The notes beneath the pieces are model-generated. The model saw only the letters and a list, made by a program, of their open reading frames with translations, was not told the origin of the DNA and did no database searches. The position numbers and the translations under genes were made by a program. This document shows positions 1-7,941 of a DNA stretch of 64,000 nt, one piece after another. Within the stretch, counting starts at the first letter, position 1. Each line of letters opens with the position of its first letter. This DNA is from an uncultured Bacteroidales bacterium (GTDB taxonomy: Bacteria > Bacteroidota > Bacteroidia > Bacteroidales > Muribaculaceae), in assembly GCA_902760865.1 (NCBI GenBank), contig CACWID010000001.1, positions 62,001-126,000 of the forward strand. Direction: 5' to 3'.

Positions 1-65
1 AATATCTTTGAATATTTCGATTTCATAGCTCTAGCGATGGTTAAAGGGTTTTACATTACTTTTTA

Positions 66-674
66 TCAGGATTGCTTGCTCTTGAAGTGAGCAGCGATAA
101 ACCAGACTAAACTCAGGATGAAGAGAATAATCACCGCCCAGTTGACAAAAGTCTGGTTCACTCCTGGGATAACAGTCAATAGACAATAGAGTGCAAGTTC
201 CACTGCCATGATGCGCCTGAAGCGTGCGCGTATCTGGAGCTGCTGCATGCTGTCTGATGCTATGATGCCGAATGTCCACTTTTCGGTGAAGTAGGCGGTG
301 ACGAGCAACGCAATCACACAGATGGTATCAATACCGGCAATGAAATAAAGTCCCTCGGCGTAACGGGCTAATACGATGACCCATGAGGCGACGAGAATCA
401 ATGCCGATGCGGCCTCAAACAGGGTGGACTCCTTGGTGCGGGGCAGTATGCCTTGTCTAGCGAAATTGGAGTTGTTGACGGCCTCTCTCATCTCGTCAGG
501 AGCGATGAGGAACATCATCGGAACGATTGACAGCGGAGCGTAGATGAGCGCAGTGATTCCGAATACTGTCCCGCTGATAGCCTCTGCTGCCAGAAACAGT
601 ATGAAGTCAGCTACCAGAACAATAGTGGCGAGGATCGCAACTGTCAGAATAATCTTTTTATTGGTCGGTTTCAT
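66..674 (-). CDS. Polytopic inner-membrane protein of unknown function (202 aa)
   Basis: I do not recognise a named family. The protein is mostly hydrophobic with about six predicted membrane segments (near residues 8-29, 36-57, 85-105, 110-130, 155-171 and 177-195) and a short basic C-terminus, so it should sit in the inner membrane. The open frame extends further upstream, but those codons lie inside the ribbon-helix-helix gene and read as low-complexity residues. The ATG at 674 gives a normal lysine-rich N-terminus (MKPTNKK) directly before the first membrane segment. The gene overlaps the 3' end of the preceding ribbon-helix-helix gene by 17 bases, which indicates translational coupling. 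It is the last gene of a unit that starts with the SPFH protein. Confidence 0.8.
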   Translation of the reverse strand: MKPTNKKIILTVAILATIVLVADFILFLAAEAISGTVFGITALIYAPLSIVPMMFLIAPDEMREAVNNSNFARQGILPRTKESTLFEAASALILVASWVIVLARYAEGLYFIAGIDTICVIALLVTAYFTEKWTFGIIASDSMQQLQIRARFRRIMAVELALYCLLTVIPGVNQTFVNWAVIILFILSLVWFIAAHFKSKQS

Positions 675-867
675 TGCTTTCTTCTTGATTATCGGTTTCA
701 CTTTTCTTCTTCTTGGGCAGACGGCGGGCCTTGCGCAGCGCTTCGGTGATGATCCACTGCAACTGGCCGTTGGTGGAGCGGAACTCGTCGGCTGCCCATT
801 TTTCAATGGCATCCATCGTGTCGCTGTCGACACGCAGGATGAAACTCTTGGTGGCTTTCTTTGCCAT
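658..867 (-). CDS. Arc-like ribbon-helix-helix DNA-binding protein (69 aa)
   Basis: The N-terminal half (KSFILRVDSDTMDAIEKWA) fits a ribbon-helix-helix fold of the Arc/MetJ type: a short beta strand with alternating residues (FILRV), then two helices ending near residue 46. The tail is charged (KKKKSETDNQEE). Such proteins bind DNA as dimers through the strand and usually repress their own operon. It lies between an SPFH membrane protein and a polytopic membrane protein and overlaps the latter. No toxin-like partner is visible, so I would not call it an antitoxin. It may be an autoregulator of this three-gene unit. Confidence 0.8.
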   Translation of the reverse strand: MAKKATKSFILRVDSDTMDAIEKWAADEFRSTNGQLQWIITEALRKARRLPKKKKSETDNQEESNETDQ

Positions 868-966
868 GGTCTGCTGGTTGATTAAGTTTTTAGTTTTCAG
901 TTGTCAGTCTCCAGTTGAGCGCGGATGCCGCTGAAAACTGACAACTGCCAACTGAAAACGGAGATG
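868..966. repeat. Intergenic ACTG-type short repeats forming an inverted repeat
   Basis: This gap inside the SPFH operon holds copies of an AACTG(A/C)-AA type word on both strands: AGTTTTCAGTTGTCAGT at the left and ACTGACAACTGCCAACTGAAAAC at the right. They can fold into a hairpin with an arm of about 16 bases. The same word family recurs at 42164-42215 and 61478-61500, each time between co-oriented genes. Confidence 0.6.
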
Positions 967-1935
967 TTACATGTTCAGCGTGCCGGTGTTGACGACGGGC
1001 TGGGCCTGTTCGTCGGCGCACAGGACAACAAGCAGGTTGCTCACCATCGAGGCCTTCTTGTCGTCGTCGAGCTCTACGATTTCCTCGCTCGAGAGCTTGT
1101 CAAGGGCCATCTTCACCATGCTCACGGCACCCTCGACGATCTTCTCGCGGGCGGTGATGATGGCGCTGGCCTGCTGGCGGCGCAGCATCACGGCAGCAAT
1201 CTCGGGAGCATAGGCCAGGTAGTTGATGCGGGCCTCGACAACCTCGATGCCGGCCAGCGACAGGCGCTCGTTGAGTTTGCCCTCGAGCTGCTCGTTGATC
1301 TCGTCGCCACCCGAGCGCAGGGTCAGTTCCTTGGTGTCCTCGTCATTGTCGTCATAGGCATACTGTCCGGCTACCTGCCTCAAGGCGGCATAGCTCTGGA
1401 CGCTCACGAAGTCCTCCAGGGCGCGCATCAAGCCCTTGGCGTTGCCGCTCAGCGTGCCGTCGGTCGAGGCCATCGTCTGCGAGTCCACCTCAAACAGGGC
1501 CTTGTAGGTGTCCTTCAGTCTCCACACCAGCACGAGGCCGATCATCACGGGGTTACCCACCTTGTCGTTCACCTTGATGGGCTCGGCGTCCAGGTTGCGG
1601 GCGCGCAGCGAGACCTTCTTGGTGCCGTAGAAGGGGTTGATCCAGTAGAAGCCCGTCTTGGTGAACGTGCCGCTGTACTTGCCGAACCAGGTGGTCACCC
1701 TGGCGGTGTTGGGCTCAAGCATGATAAATCCGTTCAGGATGAACAACTCGCCGATCAAAAACAGTGAGCAGACGATCAGCAGGATGGTGGGAATGATGCC
1801 ATGGCTGGGCATGTCATACATGATAATGGCTTTGTATATTCCCCACACGCACAGAATCGGTAACACAATTGCTACAAACAGCATGAAGAAGCCGTTCAGT
1901 GTAGTACCCTTGAAATTAAATTCCTTCGTTTCCAT
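967..1935 (-). CDS. SPFH/band-7 domain membrane protein (322 aa)
   Basis: The protein has two N-terminal membrane segments (about residues 13-35 and 44-70), then an SPFH/prohibitin-type domain: substitution of the usual core reads [14 protein letters not shown], followed by [19 protein letters not shown] and a long charged helical region to about residue 270 ([20 protein letters not shown]). These features are typical of stomatin/prohibitin-like scaffolds that oligomerise at the inner membrane and organise membrane domains or proteases. There is no NfeD partner here. The neighbours downstream are a ribbon-helix-helix protein and a polytopic protein. A good promoter (TTG, 20 bases, TATCTTTG on the minus strand) lies just upstream, so this is the first gene of the unit. 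Confidence 0.88.
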   Translation of the reverse strand: METKEFNFKGTTLNGFFMLFVAIVLPILCVWGIYKAIIMYDMPSHGIIPTILLIVCSLFLIGELFILNGFIMLEPNTARVTTWFGKYSGTFTKTGFYWINPFYGTKKVSLRARNLDAEPIKVNDKVGNPVMIGLVLVWRLKDTYKALFEVDSQTMASTDGTLSGNAKGLMRALEDFVSVQSYAALRQVAGQYAYDDNDEDTKELTLRSGGDEINEQLEGKLNERLSLAGIEVVEARINYLAYAPEIAAVMLRRQQASAIITAREKIVEGAVSMVKMALDKLSSEEIVELDDDKKASMVSNLLVVLCADEQAQPVVNTGTLNM

Positions 1936-1997
1936 AATCGTAAAAGTTGAAAAGTTAATATTTAGTTTTAATTAATTTTGATATCATTTTGATATCG

Positions 1998-2028
1998 CAA
2001 AGATATATTCGTTTAATCTACCTGTCAA
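1998..2028 (-). promoter_or_regulatory. Promoter of the SPFH operon
   Basis: On the minus strand this reads TTG (2028-2026), 20 bases, then TATCTTTG (2005-1998), a full match to the Bacteroidota sigma-ABfr consensus. It lies about 60 bases before the SPFH start codon. Confidence 0.75.
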
Positions 2029-2147
2029 TACTTTTTGTCGATTTTAACATTATTTTAACATTTCGGCACCTCATTCCCCCTCTCCGGGGCCTCCCGTTCT
2101 GCCCCGTCTTGTCCCGTGGGCGAGGGCTCAGCCTCGGTAAAAAGAAA

Positions 2148-2180
2148 TCTAATGTCTAATATCTAAAGTCTAAAGTCTTT
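2148..2180. repeat. 7-base phased tandem repeat (TCTAAnn)
   Basis: CTAA occurs at 2149, 2156, 2163 and 2170, exactly seven bases apart, with varying bases between. The array ends directly before the pepT -7 element. Confidence 0.7.
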
Positions 2181-2184
2181 TTTG

Positions 2185-2192
2185 TATCTTTG
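2185..2192 (+). promoter_or_regulatory. pepT promoter, -7 element
   Basis: TATCTTTG matches TAnnTTTG and lies 47 bases before the pepT ATG. No good TTTG was found about 20 bases upstream, where the 7-base repeat lies. Confidence 0.6.
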
Positions 2193-2238
2193 CCGATTGA
2201 AAAAAGAATACAACCATTAACAACAGTATATCAAGACT

Positions 2239-3456
2239 ATGACAAAGTTAGTTGACCGATTTTTGAAGTATGTGAAGTTCGACACCCAGAGTGACGAACT
2301 CACCAACCTGACGCCCTCCACGCCGGGCCAGATGGTGTTTGCCAAGGAATTGGAGCGTGAACTCCACGCCATGGGCCTGAGCGACATCACGCTCGATGAC
2401 AATGGCTACCTGTTCGCCACCTTGCCCGCCAACACCGACAAGGCCGTGCCCACCGTCGGCTTCATCGCCCACATGGACACCGCCCCCGACATGAGCGGAC
2501 ACGACGTCAAGCCACGCATCGTCAAGTATGAGGGCGAGCCCATCGTCCTGAGCGAGGAGCCCCGCATCGTCCTTGATGCACAGCAGTTCCCCGAGATGAA
2601 CGACTACCTGGGCCAGGAGTTCATCGTCACCAGCGGCGACACCCTGCTCGGTGCCGACGACAAGGCCGGCATTGCCGAGATCCTGAGCGCCGTCGAGTGG
2701 CTCCAGGAACACCCCGAGGTGAAGCACGGCAACATCCGCGTGGGCTTCAACCCCGACGAGGAGATCGGCCTGGGTGCCCACCACTTCGATGTCGAGAAGT
2801 TTGGCTGCGACTGGGCCTACACCATGGACGGTGGCGCCGTGGGCGAGCTGGAGTTTGAGAACTTCAACGCCGCCAGCGCCAAGATCACCTTCAAGGGCCT
2901 GAACGTACACCCCGGAGCCGCTAAGCACAAGATGATCAACTCGATGCGTGTCGCCATGCAGTTCGCCATGATGCTGCCGCGCTGGGAGACCCCCGAGCAC
3001 ACCGAGGGCTACGAGGGCTTCTACCACCTCATCAGCATGCAGGGCGGTGTGGAGCAGACCACGTTGAGCTACATCATCCGTGACCACGACCGCGCACGCT
3101 TCGAGAGCCGCAAGCGCGAGATCGAGCACCTGTGCAACAAGATCAACGCCGAGTTCCCCGACTGCGCTTCGTGCGAGATCAAGGACCAGTACTACAACAT
3201 GCGCGAGAAGATTGAGCCCGTCATGAACATCATCGACCTGGCCAAGCAGGCCATGGAGAACGCCGGCGTGACGCCCAAGGTGCAGCCCATCCGCGGCGGT
3301 ACTGACGGCGCCCAGCTCTCGTTCAAGAACCTGCCCTGTCCCAACATCTTCGCCGGCGGCATGAACATGCACGGACGCTTCGAGTACGTGCCCATCCCCT
3401 CGATGGAGAAGGCCATGATGACCATCGTCGAGATCTGCAAGCTCGTCGCCCAGTAA
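2239..3456 (+). CDS. pepT: Peptidase T, tripeptide aminopeptidase (405 aa)
   Basis: A cytosolic di-zinc M20 metallopeptidase that removes the N-terminal residue from tripeptides. The family landmarks are in order: [11 protein letters not shown] near residue 75 (His78 and Asp80), [17 protein letters not shown] near 135-150 (bridging Asp), [14 protein letters not shown] near 173 (catalytic and metal Glu), then the lid domain, and the late motif [23 protein letters not shown] with its conserved Thr-Asp-Gly. Length matches the family (about 405-410). It is monocistronic, with its own promoter upstream and a repeat/hairpin region downstream. It suits the peptide-using biology suggested by the two POT transporters further along. 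Confidence 0.96.
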   Translation: MTKLVDRFLKYVKFDTQSDELTNLTPSTPGQMVFAKELERELHAMGLSDITLDDNGYLFATLPANTDKAVPTVGFIAHMDTAPDMSGHDVKPRIVKYEGEPIVLSEEPRIVLDAQQFPEMNDYLGQEFIVTSGDTLLGADDKAGIAEILSAVEWLQEHPEVKHGNIRVGFNPDEEIGLGAHHFDVEKFGCDWAYTMDGGAVGELEFENFNAASAKITFKGLNVHPGAAKHKMINSMRVAMQFAMMLPRWETPEHTEGYEGFYHLISMQGGVEQTTLSYIIRDHDRARFESRKREIEHLCNKINAEFPDCASCEIKDQYYNMREKIEPVMNIIDLAKQAMENAGVTPKVQPIRGGTDGAQLSFKNLPCPNIFAGGMNMHGRFEYVPIPSMEKAMMTIVEICKLVAQ

Positions 3457-3467
3457 GCAAACCACAG

Positions 3468-3530
3468 GACCCTAAAGACCCTAAAGACCTTAAAGACCCT
3501 AAAGACCTTAGGGTCCTTAAGGCCCTTAAA
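3468..3530. repeat. 9-base tandem repeat (GACCCTAAA-like), seven units
   Basis: Seven consecutive 9-base units start at 3468, 3477, 3486, 3495, 3504, 3513 and 3522. The first four are GACCCTAAA or GACCTTAAA and the last three drift to GACCTTAGG, GTCCTTAAG and GCCCTTAAA. The drift creates a hairpin (GACCCTAA at 3495-3502 with TTAGGGTC at 3508-3515), which may act as a weak terminator for pepT. Confidence 0.85.
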
Positions 3531-3561
3531 AAGACGATATTTAGAAAAAACAACCAAATTA

Positions 3562-3593
3562 TTTGGCGGGTAAAGAAAAAGGCAGTACCTTTG
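3562..3593 (+). promoter_or_regulatory. Promoter of tRNA-Lys
   Basis: TTTG (3562-3565), 20 bases, TACCTTTG (3586-3593), 17 bases before the mature tRNA 5' end. This is a full consensus match. Confidence 0.8.
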
Positions 3594-3610
3594 CACCGCA
3601 TTTTTTGGGA

Positions 3611-3683
3611 GATTCGCTAGCTCAGCAGGTAGAGCACATCCCTTTTAAGGATGGGGTCGTGGGTTCGAGCCCCACGCGAATCA
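3611..3683 (+). tRNA. tRNA-Lys (anticodon TTT)
   Basis: A complete cloverleaf: acceptor GATTCGC (3611-3617) with GCGAATC (3676-3682); D stem GCTC/GAGC; anticodon stem CATCC/GGATG around the loop CTTTTAA (anticodon TTT); T arm GTGGG-TTCGAGC-CCCAC; discriminator A at 3683. CCA is not encoded. A rho-independent terminator follows. Confidence 0.97.
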
Positions 3684-3685
3684 CA

Positions 3686-3713
3686 ATGACGGGTAATCGC
3701 CCGTCATTTTTTT
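3686..3713 (+). terminator. Terminator of tRNA-Lys
   Basis: Stem ATGACGGG (3686-3693) with CCCGTCAT (3700-3707), a six-base loop, then a T run to 3713. Confidence 0.85.
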
Positions 3714-3853
3714 ATCCCTAAATCCCATGTCCTCCAACTGATTACATGACGCATCCGCTTTCTTGCTAAAGAGCGGAAATTACCGCTAATAACACATTTT
3801 TCACAACTAAATGGCAACTTTGAGTACATTTGCGGTACATTTTCGGTATCAAC

Positions 3854-3889
3854 AACGAAGGGTCCCGACTGCAGCCGGAACCCTTCGTT
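3854..3889 (-). terminator. Hairpin downstream of the CotH-dockerin gene
   Basis: AACGAAGGG (3854-3862) pairs with CCCTTCGTT (3881-3889) and lies 25 bases past the stop of the minus-strand CotH gene. The T tract on the minus strand is weak, so termination is likely but not certain. Confidence 0.55.
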
Positions 3890-3913
3890 ATGGTTATGGT
3901 ATCTCCTGCGGGA

Positions 3914-5644
3914 TTAGCCCAGGATGATGTCGATCAGGGCATTGACGTCGGCGATGTTGATCTCGTTATCCTCGTTGACGTCGGCACGCTTTCTGGTGGC
4001 AGCATCGGCCTGTCCGCCCAGGATGATGTCGATAAGGGCGTTGATATCGGCGATGTTGACCTCACCGTCACCGTTCACGTCGCCGCGTTGGAACTCAGGC
4101 TCAATGGGCTCGTCCATCTCAACAAAGACGAATTCATCCAGATAAGGCATGCGCAGACGGAGCCAGTTCTCCACATAGTCCATCTCAGCGTTCAGGTCGA
4201 GGGGCTTGCCGGCAAGGTCAGAGTCGCCGCTCCAGCGAGCTTCCTCACGGGCTACAGCACCGCAGGCGTCCAGGTTGTTGATGGCGTTGCGGTAACGGTT
4301 CACGAGGCTGTCGGTACTCAGGACGGTCTTACGCAGCTCCTTGTATCGTGCTACGATCTCGTTGTGGGTCTTCCAGTATTTCCACAGGTTGGCCATGGGA
4401 ACGTGGTAGATCCAATCCAGGGGACGTTCGGGCTTAACGATTTCGGGCTTGTTCACGTCGGGTGAATAGTTCTGACCCAGGCAGATGTCAAGATCCCAAG
4501 GAATCATGGTGAGGCGGTGGTTCTCGGCAACATCGTGGCAGGCATAGTAGATGTTCTTGCTCTCGTTGTCGAGTGCCTGCAGGGTGGCGATGAAGATGAG
4601 GTAGTCCTTCATCACGGGGATGTCAAAGTAGTAGTCCAGGCTGTCAATGATAGTGCCGGCCTGGTCAGAGTTGTAGGAGTACCACACGGCTTCCTCCAGT
4701 GCGTTCCAGTTGGAGCGGCGGATCTCGTCATAGTCGGGATACTTCATCTCGAAACCGTTCCACCACACCTGGCTCGTACGCTGGGTGGGCAAACTCATCG
4801 CTACGTTGCGGGTCCAGCGGTAGGCCATCCAGATGCCGCCGTGGAAGGTGCGTGTGCTGGCGTCATAGCGCTCCAGCTTCAGCTGCTTGCGGTCGATGGG
4901 CTCACACATGTTGTAGATACCACGGTACTCGCCGTTGAGCATCACCTCGACCATCTGGCCACGTGAGCCGTTACGCACGTTGGCAATCGTGTCGGCATAC
5001 CAGGGCTGGCTGGCCATGTCGAGCCACAGGTCGGTGCTCACGCGGTTGCGCACGCGCAGGAAGTCGAGCTGGCCGGCATCCAGGATCCAGTTGTTGTCCT
5101 TGCGCAGGCCGAAGAAACGCCTGTTCATCTTGGTGCTGTCGTCGTTGATGAACTTGATGCGGTAGTTCAGCTTGTGCTGTCCCGGCAGGTTGGTGGCTAT
5201 ACCGCGAGTCTTGATCTTGGCCTTCATCGGCTCGACATTGGTCGAGTCGGGCTCGCTGATAAAGATCTCGGTGTAGCTGTACTCCTTGGTGAATTCGCCG
5301 AAGAGTTCCACGATGGGCAGCCACGTGAAGGTGATGGCGGCCTCGATGATGCTGTCGCCATGGTCGAAGGTCACGTTATACAGCTTGCCGCCCTGCAGGT
5401 CCCTGAAAGTCACCTCGTCGCCGCTGGTAACGGCAACACCGTCGATAAAGACGCCCTGCAACTCCTCGCCGAAGCTTACCGTTGCAGTGAAGTCATTGCC
5501 GAACTGTGACTGCGGAACACTGCACAACCAGACGTTGTTCAGCGTGTCCCAGGGGGCACGATGGCCGCCAATGTTGAGGGTCTGCCCGAAGGCGGTTACT
5601 GCCGCCAACACGAGCGCCATTGTCAAGAGTAATTGTTTCTTCAT
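3914..5644 (-). CDS. Secreted CotH-family protein with C-terminal dockerin-like repeats (576 aa)
   Basis: An N-terminal signal peptide (MKKQLLLTMALVLAAVTAFG, cleavage near residue 20) is followed by a short beta-rich domain, then a CotH kinase-like domain at about 130-490. CotH marks are VMLNGEYRGIYNMCEPIDR and the IPWDLD motif near the middle of the domain (LTMIPWDLDICLGQNYSPD). CotH proteins have an atypical kinase fold; the substrate of bacterial secreted forms is mostly unknown. The C-terminus has two dockerin-like Ca-binding repeats, RGDVNGDGEVNIADINALI and ADVNEDNEINIADVNALI, each with the Asp/Asn ligand pattern. No T9SS tail follows the repeats. A second protein of the same architecture is at 35475-37418. 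Confidence 0.88.
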   Translation of the reverse strand: MKKQLLLTMALVLAAVTAFGQTLNIGGHRAPWDTLNNVWLCSVPQSQFGNDFTATVSFGEELQGVFIDGVAVTSGDEVTFRDLQGGKLYNVTFDHGDSIIEAAITFTWLPIVELFGEFTKEYSYTEIFISEPDSTNVEPMKAKIKTRGIATNLPGQHKLNYRIKFINDDSTKMNRRFFGLRKDNNWILDAGQLDFLRVRNRVSTDLWLDMASQPWYADTIANVRNGSRGQMVEVMLNGEYRGIYNMCEPIDRKQLKLERYDASTRTFHGGIWMAYRWTRNVAMSLPTQRTSQVWWNGFEMKYPDYDEIRRSNWNALEEAVWYSYNSDQAGTIIDSLDYYFDIPVMKDYLIFIATLQALDNESKNIYYACHDVAENHRLTMIPWDLDICLGQNYSPDVNKPEIVKPERPLDWIYHVPMANLWKYWKTHNEIVARYKELRKTVLSTDSLVNRYRNAINNLDACGAVAREEARWSGDSDLAGKPLDLNAEMDYVENWLRLRMPYLDEFVFVEMDEPIEPEFQRGDVNGDGEVNIADINALIDIILGGQADAATRKRADVNEDNEINIADVNALIDIILG

Positions 5645-5839
5645 GAAATCTTGTCTTGTTTAGTTGTTAATATGTTGATTATTATGTTGTCGTTGTGGTG
5701 TTGTCTTGTCTTGCCATCATGGGGGCGCTCATCAGATTGTTGCAACCTGCAACGGCAAGGACGTGCCGCCCTTGCCTGATGGCCTCCCATCTTATGTTTT
5801 GTCGTCGATGACAACTGACAGATGCCGTAAAAAACGCTG

Positions 5840-5847
5840 CAAAGATA
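5840..5847 (-). promoter_or_regulatory. Candidate promoter of the CotH-dockerin gene
   Basis: TATCTTTG on the minus strand, about 195 bases before the start codon. No convincing -33 element. Confidence 0.5.
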
Positions 5848-6125
5848 GTAAAAATGTTGATTGGCAGTGTGATTACCTCGGTTTTTTCCGACGTTTTTTC
5901 AGCAAAATTGCCGTTCCTGGCGGCTAAATGGCTCAAGATGAGTGGCTTTTCCGATAGCAGTAGGAACTTTTCAGCCTATTGTATGCCGTCGGCAGGGTGG
6001 TGGTGCCGGGTGTGCGTGGCTGCTCCCGTGGCAGTGATTTGCCCTTGTTTCACTCTTCACATTCTTTAAGAAAAAATTTCATCACATTTTGTTTGTTTTA
6101 TGTGTCTTAACAGCTAAAAAAGAAG

Positions 6126-6133
6126 TAATTTTG
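6126..6133 (+). promoter_or_regulatory. Promoter -7 element of nnr
   Basis: TAATTTTG fits TAnnTTTG and lies 42 bases before the ATG. The upstream DNA is AT-rich with several TTTG words (6088-6095), none at the usual spacing. Confidence 0.5.
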
Positions 6134-6174
6134 TTGGCTCAATTAAACAAAAACTTGAAAATCACTCGATAGCA

Positions 6175-7695
6175 ATGAAGATATTTACCAACGATGGACT
6201 GCGTCGCATCGGCGATCGCACCGTGGAAAAAGAGGGCATAGAGATGCTGGACCTCATCGAGAGGGCGGCTTCGGCGGTGTCCTATGAACTCATCTCGCGC
6301 TGGAGGACCTCCAAGCGTTTTGTCATCTTTGCCGGCCCTGGTGACAATGGGGCCGACGCTCTCGCCGTGGCGAGAATGATGTATGAACAGGGCTACAAAC
6401 CAGAGGTTTACCTGTTCAACATCAAGTCTGCGATGCTCTCACCCTGTTGCCTGGCCAATCGTGACCGCCTGCTCGAGACGGCCGGCGACGACATCAAGTT
6501 CATCGAGGTAATCCAGAACTTCAACCCGCCCGAACTGGACGAGTCTGACGTCGTGGTGGACGGACTCTTCGGCAACGGCCTTCGCACGCCCCTCAAGGGC
6601 GGTTACACGGCACTGGTGCAGTACATCAATGCCAGCAACGCCTATGTCGTGTCCATCGACGTGCCCTCGGGCATGTTCGGCGAGTGGAACGTCGGCAACG
6701 ACCGTCGCAATATCATCCAGGCCGACCTCACCCTGACCTACCAGTGCAAGCGCCTCGCCTTCTACTTCGCCGAGAACGCCCAGTGCGTCGGCGAGTGCAA
6801 GGTGCTGGACATCGAGTTGGACAGCGAGGGCATGGCACGCACGCCCACCGACTTCTATCTCATTGAGCGCGAGAACGTGCATGAGATCATGAAGCCGCGC
6901 AACCCCTTCATCAACAAGTATGACAACGGAACAGTGCTGCTCATCGCCGGCAGCTATGGCATGATGGGAGCCGCTGTGCTGGCCGCTAAGGGTGCCCTGC
7001 GCGCCGGTGCAGGACTGGTGACCGTCCATGCGCCGCGATGCGGCTATCAGGTGTTGCAGACCGCCGCCCCCGAGGCCCTCTTTGAGCCCGACCGCGACGA
7101 GATCATGACCACGGCCATTGACATGCGCCACACCTACAGCGTGGTCGCTCTGGGACCCGGCCTGGGCGTTCAGGACGCGACCCTTGAGGCCGTGCACCAG
7201 TTCATCATGAACTTCAGGCGTCCTTGCCTGTTGGATGCCGATGCGCTGAACTGCATCGCCCGTCGTCCCATGCTCCTGAAGAGCATTCCCCCGCGTTCCA
7301 TCATCACGCCCCATGCCATCGAGTTTGACCGCCTCTTCGGCGAGCACAACACCGACGAGGAGCGCCTCAAGAAGGCCATCGACGTGTCCCGCATCTACAA
7401 CATCACCATCGTGCTCAAGGGCCACTACACCATGACGGTGCGCCCCGACAGCAAGATCTATGTCAACAGCAGCGGCAATCCGGGTATGGCGACCCCCGGC
7501 AGCGGCGACGTGCTCACCGGTGTCATCTCGGCCCTCATCGCCCAGAATTACCCCGCCGACTGGTCCGTCGTGCTCGGCGTCTATATCCACGGCCTGGCCG
7601 GTGACCTGGCTGCACAGGAGCATGGCACCTATGGCATGGTAGCGTCCGACATCGTCGATAACCTCGGTAAGGCCATTGTCGAGGTCATGCGATAG
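6175..7695 (+). CDS. nnr: Bifunctional NAD(P)H-hydrate epimerase / ADP-dependent NAD(P)H-hydrate dehydratase (506 aa)
   Basis: A repair enzyme that returns hydrated, inactive NAD(P)H to NAD(P)H in the cytosol. The N-terminal YjeF_N domain (about 1-215) epimerises the R form to S, with the family loop AGPGDNGADALAVAR near residue 54 and VDGLFGNGL near 128. The C-terminal ribokinase-like domain (about 230-505) dehydrates the S form using ADP, with IAGSYGMMGAAVLAAKGALR near 257 and the catalytic ATPGSGDVLTG near 438. The length matches two-domain bacterial Nnr proteins. The gene stands alone and ends at a strong hairpin shared with the convergent tRNA-Leu. Confidence 0.95.
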   Translation: MKIFTNDGLRRIGDRTVEKEGIEMLDLIERAASAVSYELISRWRTSKRFVIFAGPGDNGADALAVARMMYEQGYKPEVYLFNIKSAMLSPCCLANRDRLLETAGDDIKFIEVIQNFNPPELDESDVVVDGLFGNGLRTPLKGGYTALVQYINASNAYVVSIDVPSGMFGEWNVGNDRRNIIQADLTLTYQCKRLAFYFAENAQCVGECKVLDIELDSEGMARTPTDFYLIERENVHEIMKPRNPFINKYDNGTVLLIAGSYGMMGAAVLAAKGALRAGAGLVTVHAPRCGYQVLQTAAPEALFEPDRDEIMTTAIDMRHTYSVVALGPGLGVQDATLEAVHQFIMNFRRPCLLDADALNCIARRPMLLKSIPPRSIITPHAIEFDRLFGEHNTDEERLKKAIDVSRIYNITIVLKGHYTMTVRPDSKIYVNSSGNPGMATPGSGDVLTGVISALIAQNYPADWSVVLGVYIHGLAGDLAAQEHGTYGMVASDIVDNLGKAIVEVMR

Positions 7696-7725
7696 TTCCC
7701 GCTCGGGGGGTCAATAAAACATAGA

Positions 7726-7757
7726 AGGGCCGGCAATCGTTCTCGACTGCCGGCCCT
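7726..7757. terminator. Bidirectional terminator between nnr and tRNA-Leu
   Basis: AGGGCCGGCA (7726-7735) pairs perfectly with TGCCGGCCCT (7748-7757) around a 12-base loop, between two convergent genes. Confidence 0.7.
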
Positions 7758-7762
7758 GCTTG

Positions 7763-7850
7763 TGGTACCTGAAGTGGGACTTGAACCCACACGGCCGCAA
7801 TGGCCAAGGGATTTTAAGTCCCTCGTGTCTACCGATTCCACCATTCAGGC
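7763..7850 (-). tRNA. tRNA-Leu (anticodon TAA)
   Basis: On the minus strand: acceptor GCCTGAA (7850-7844) with TTCAGGT, anticodon stem AGGGA/TCCCT around CTTAAAA (anticodon TAA), a long variable arm as expected for tRNA-Leu, T arm GTGGG-TTCAAGT-CCCAC, discriminator A, and an encoded CCA (7765-7763). Confidence 0.96.
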
Positions 7851-7870
7851 ATTCGGTTTGGTTTCGGGCG

Positions 7871-7878
7871 CAAAGATA
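7871..7878 (-). promoter_or_regulatory. Promoter -7 element of tRNA-Leu
   Basis: TATCTTTG on the minus strand, 20 bases before the mature tRNA 5' end. Confidence 0.65.
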
Positions 7879-7941
7879 CTACTTTTTAATGAAAGTGAAG
7901 GGTATTTGCCGTTTTTTTTGATTTTTTGTGTCCTCGTGGCC

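Larger units (their letters stand above)
1936..2238. other. Divergent intergenic region between the SPFH operon and pepT
   Basis: This stretch carries the minus-strand promoter of the SPFH operon (1998-2028) and the plus-strand promoter of pepT (2185-2192). A GC-rich patch at 2073-2135 has short C/G runs but no clear hairpin. A 7-base phased repeat (TCTAAnn) lies at 2148-2180. No gene was seen. Confidence 0.6.
5645..6174. other. Divergent intergenic region, 530 bases
   Basis: It holds the minus-strand -7 element for CotH (5840-5847) and the plus-strand -7 element for nnr (6126-6133). The CotH leader would be about 190 bases long. Short open frames here have no credible protein features. I see no RNA gene or known riboswitch. 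Confidence 0.5.

Noticed and set aside
3..10. TATCTTTG at the window edge on the plus strand
   Set aside because: It faces the end of a minus-strand gene and no plus-strand gene follows. The flanking DNA is cut off.
658..867. Antitoxin of a toxin-antitoxin pair
   Set aside because: The neighbour is a six-segment membrane protein, larger than usual toxins, and the first gene is an SPFH protein. Autoregulation is the simpler idea.
3825..3832. A TACATTTG promoter-like word on the plus strand
   Set aside because: No -33 element and no gene follows on that strand; the next gene is on the minus strand. It might serve a small RNA but nothing supports this.
5682..6069. Short open frames in the gap before nnr (5682-5936 minus, 5854-6069 plus)
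   Set aside because: They overlap promoters, have no recognisable domains and lack the codon pattern of the neighbours.
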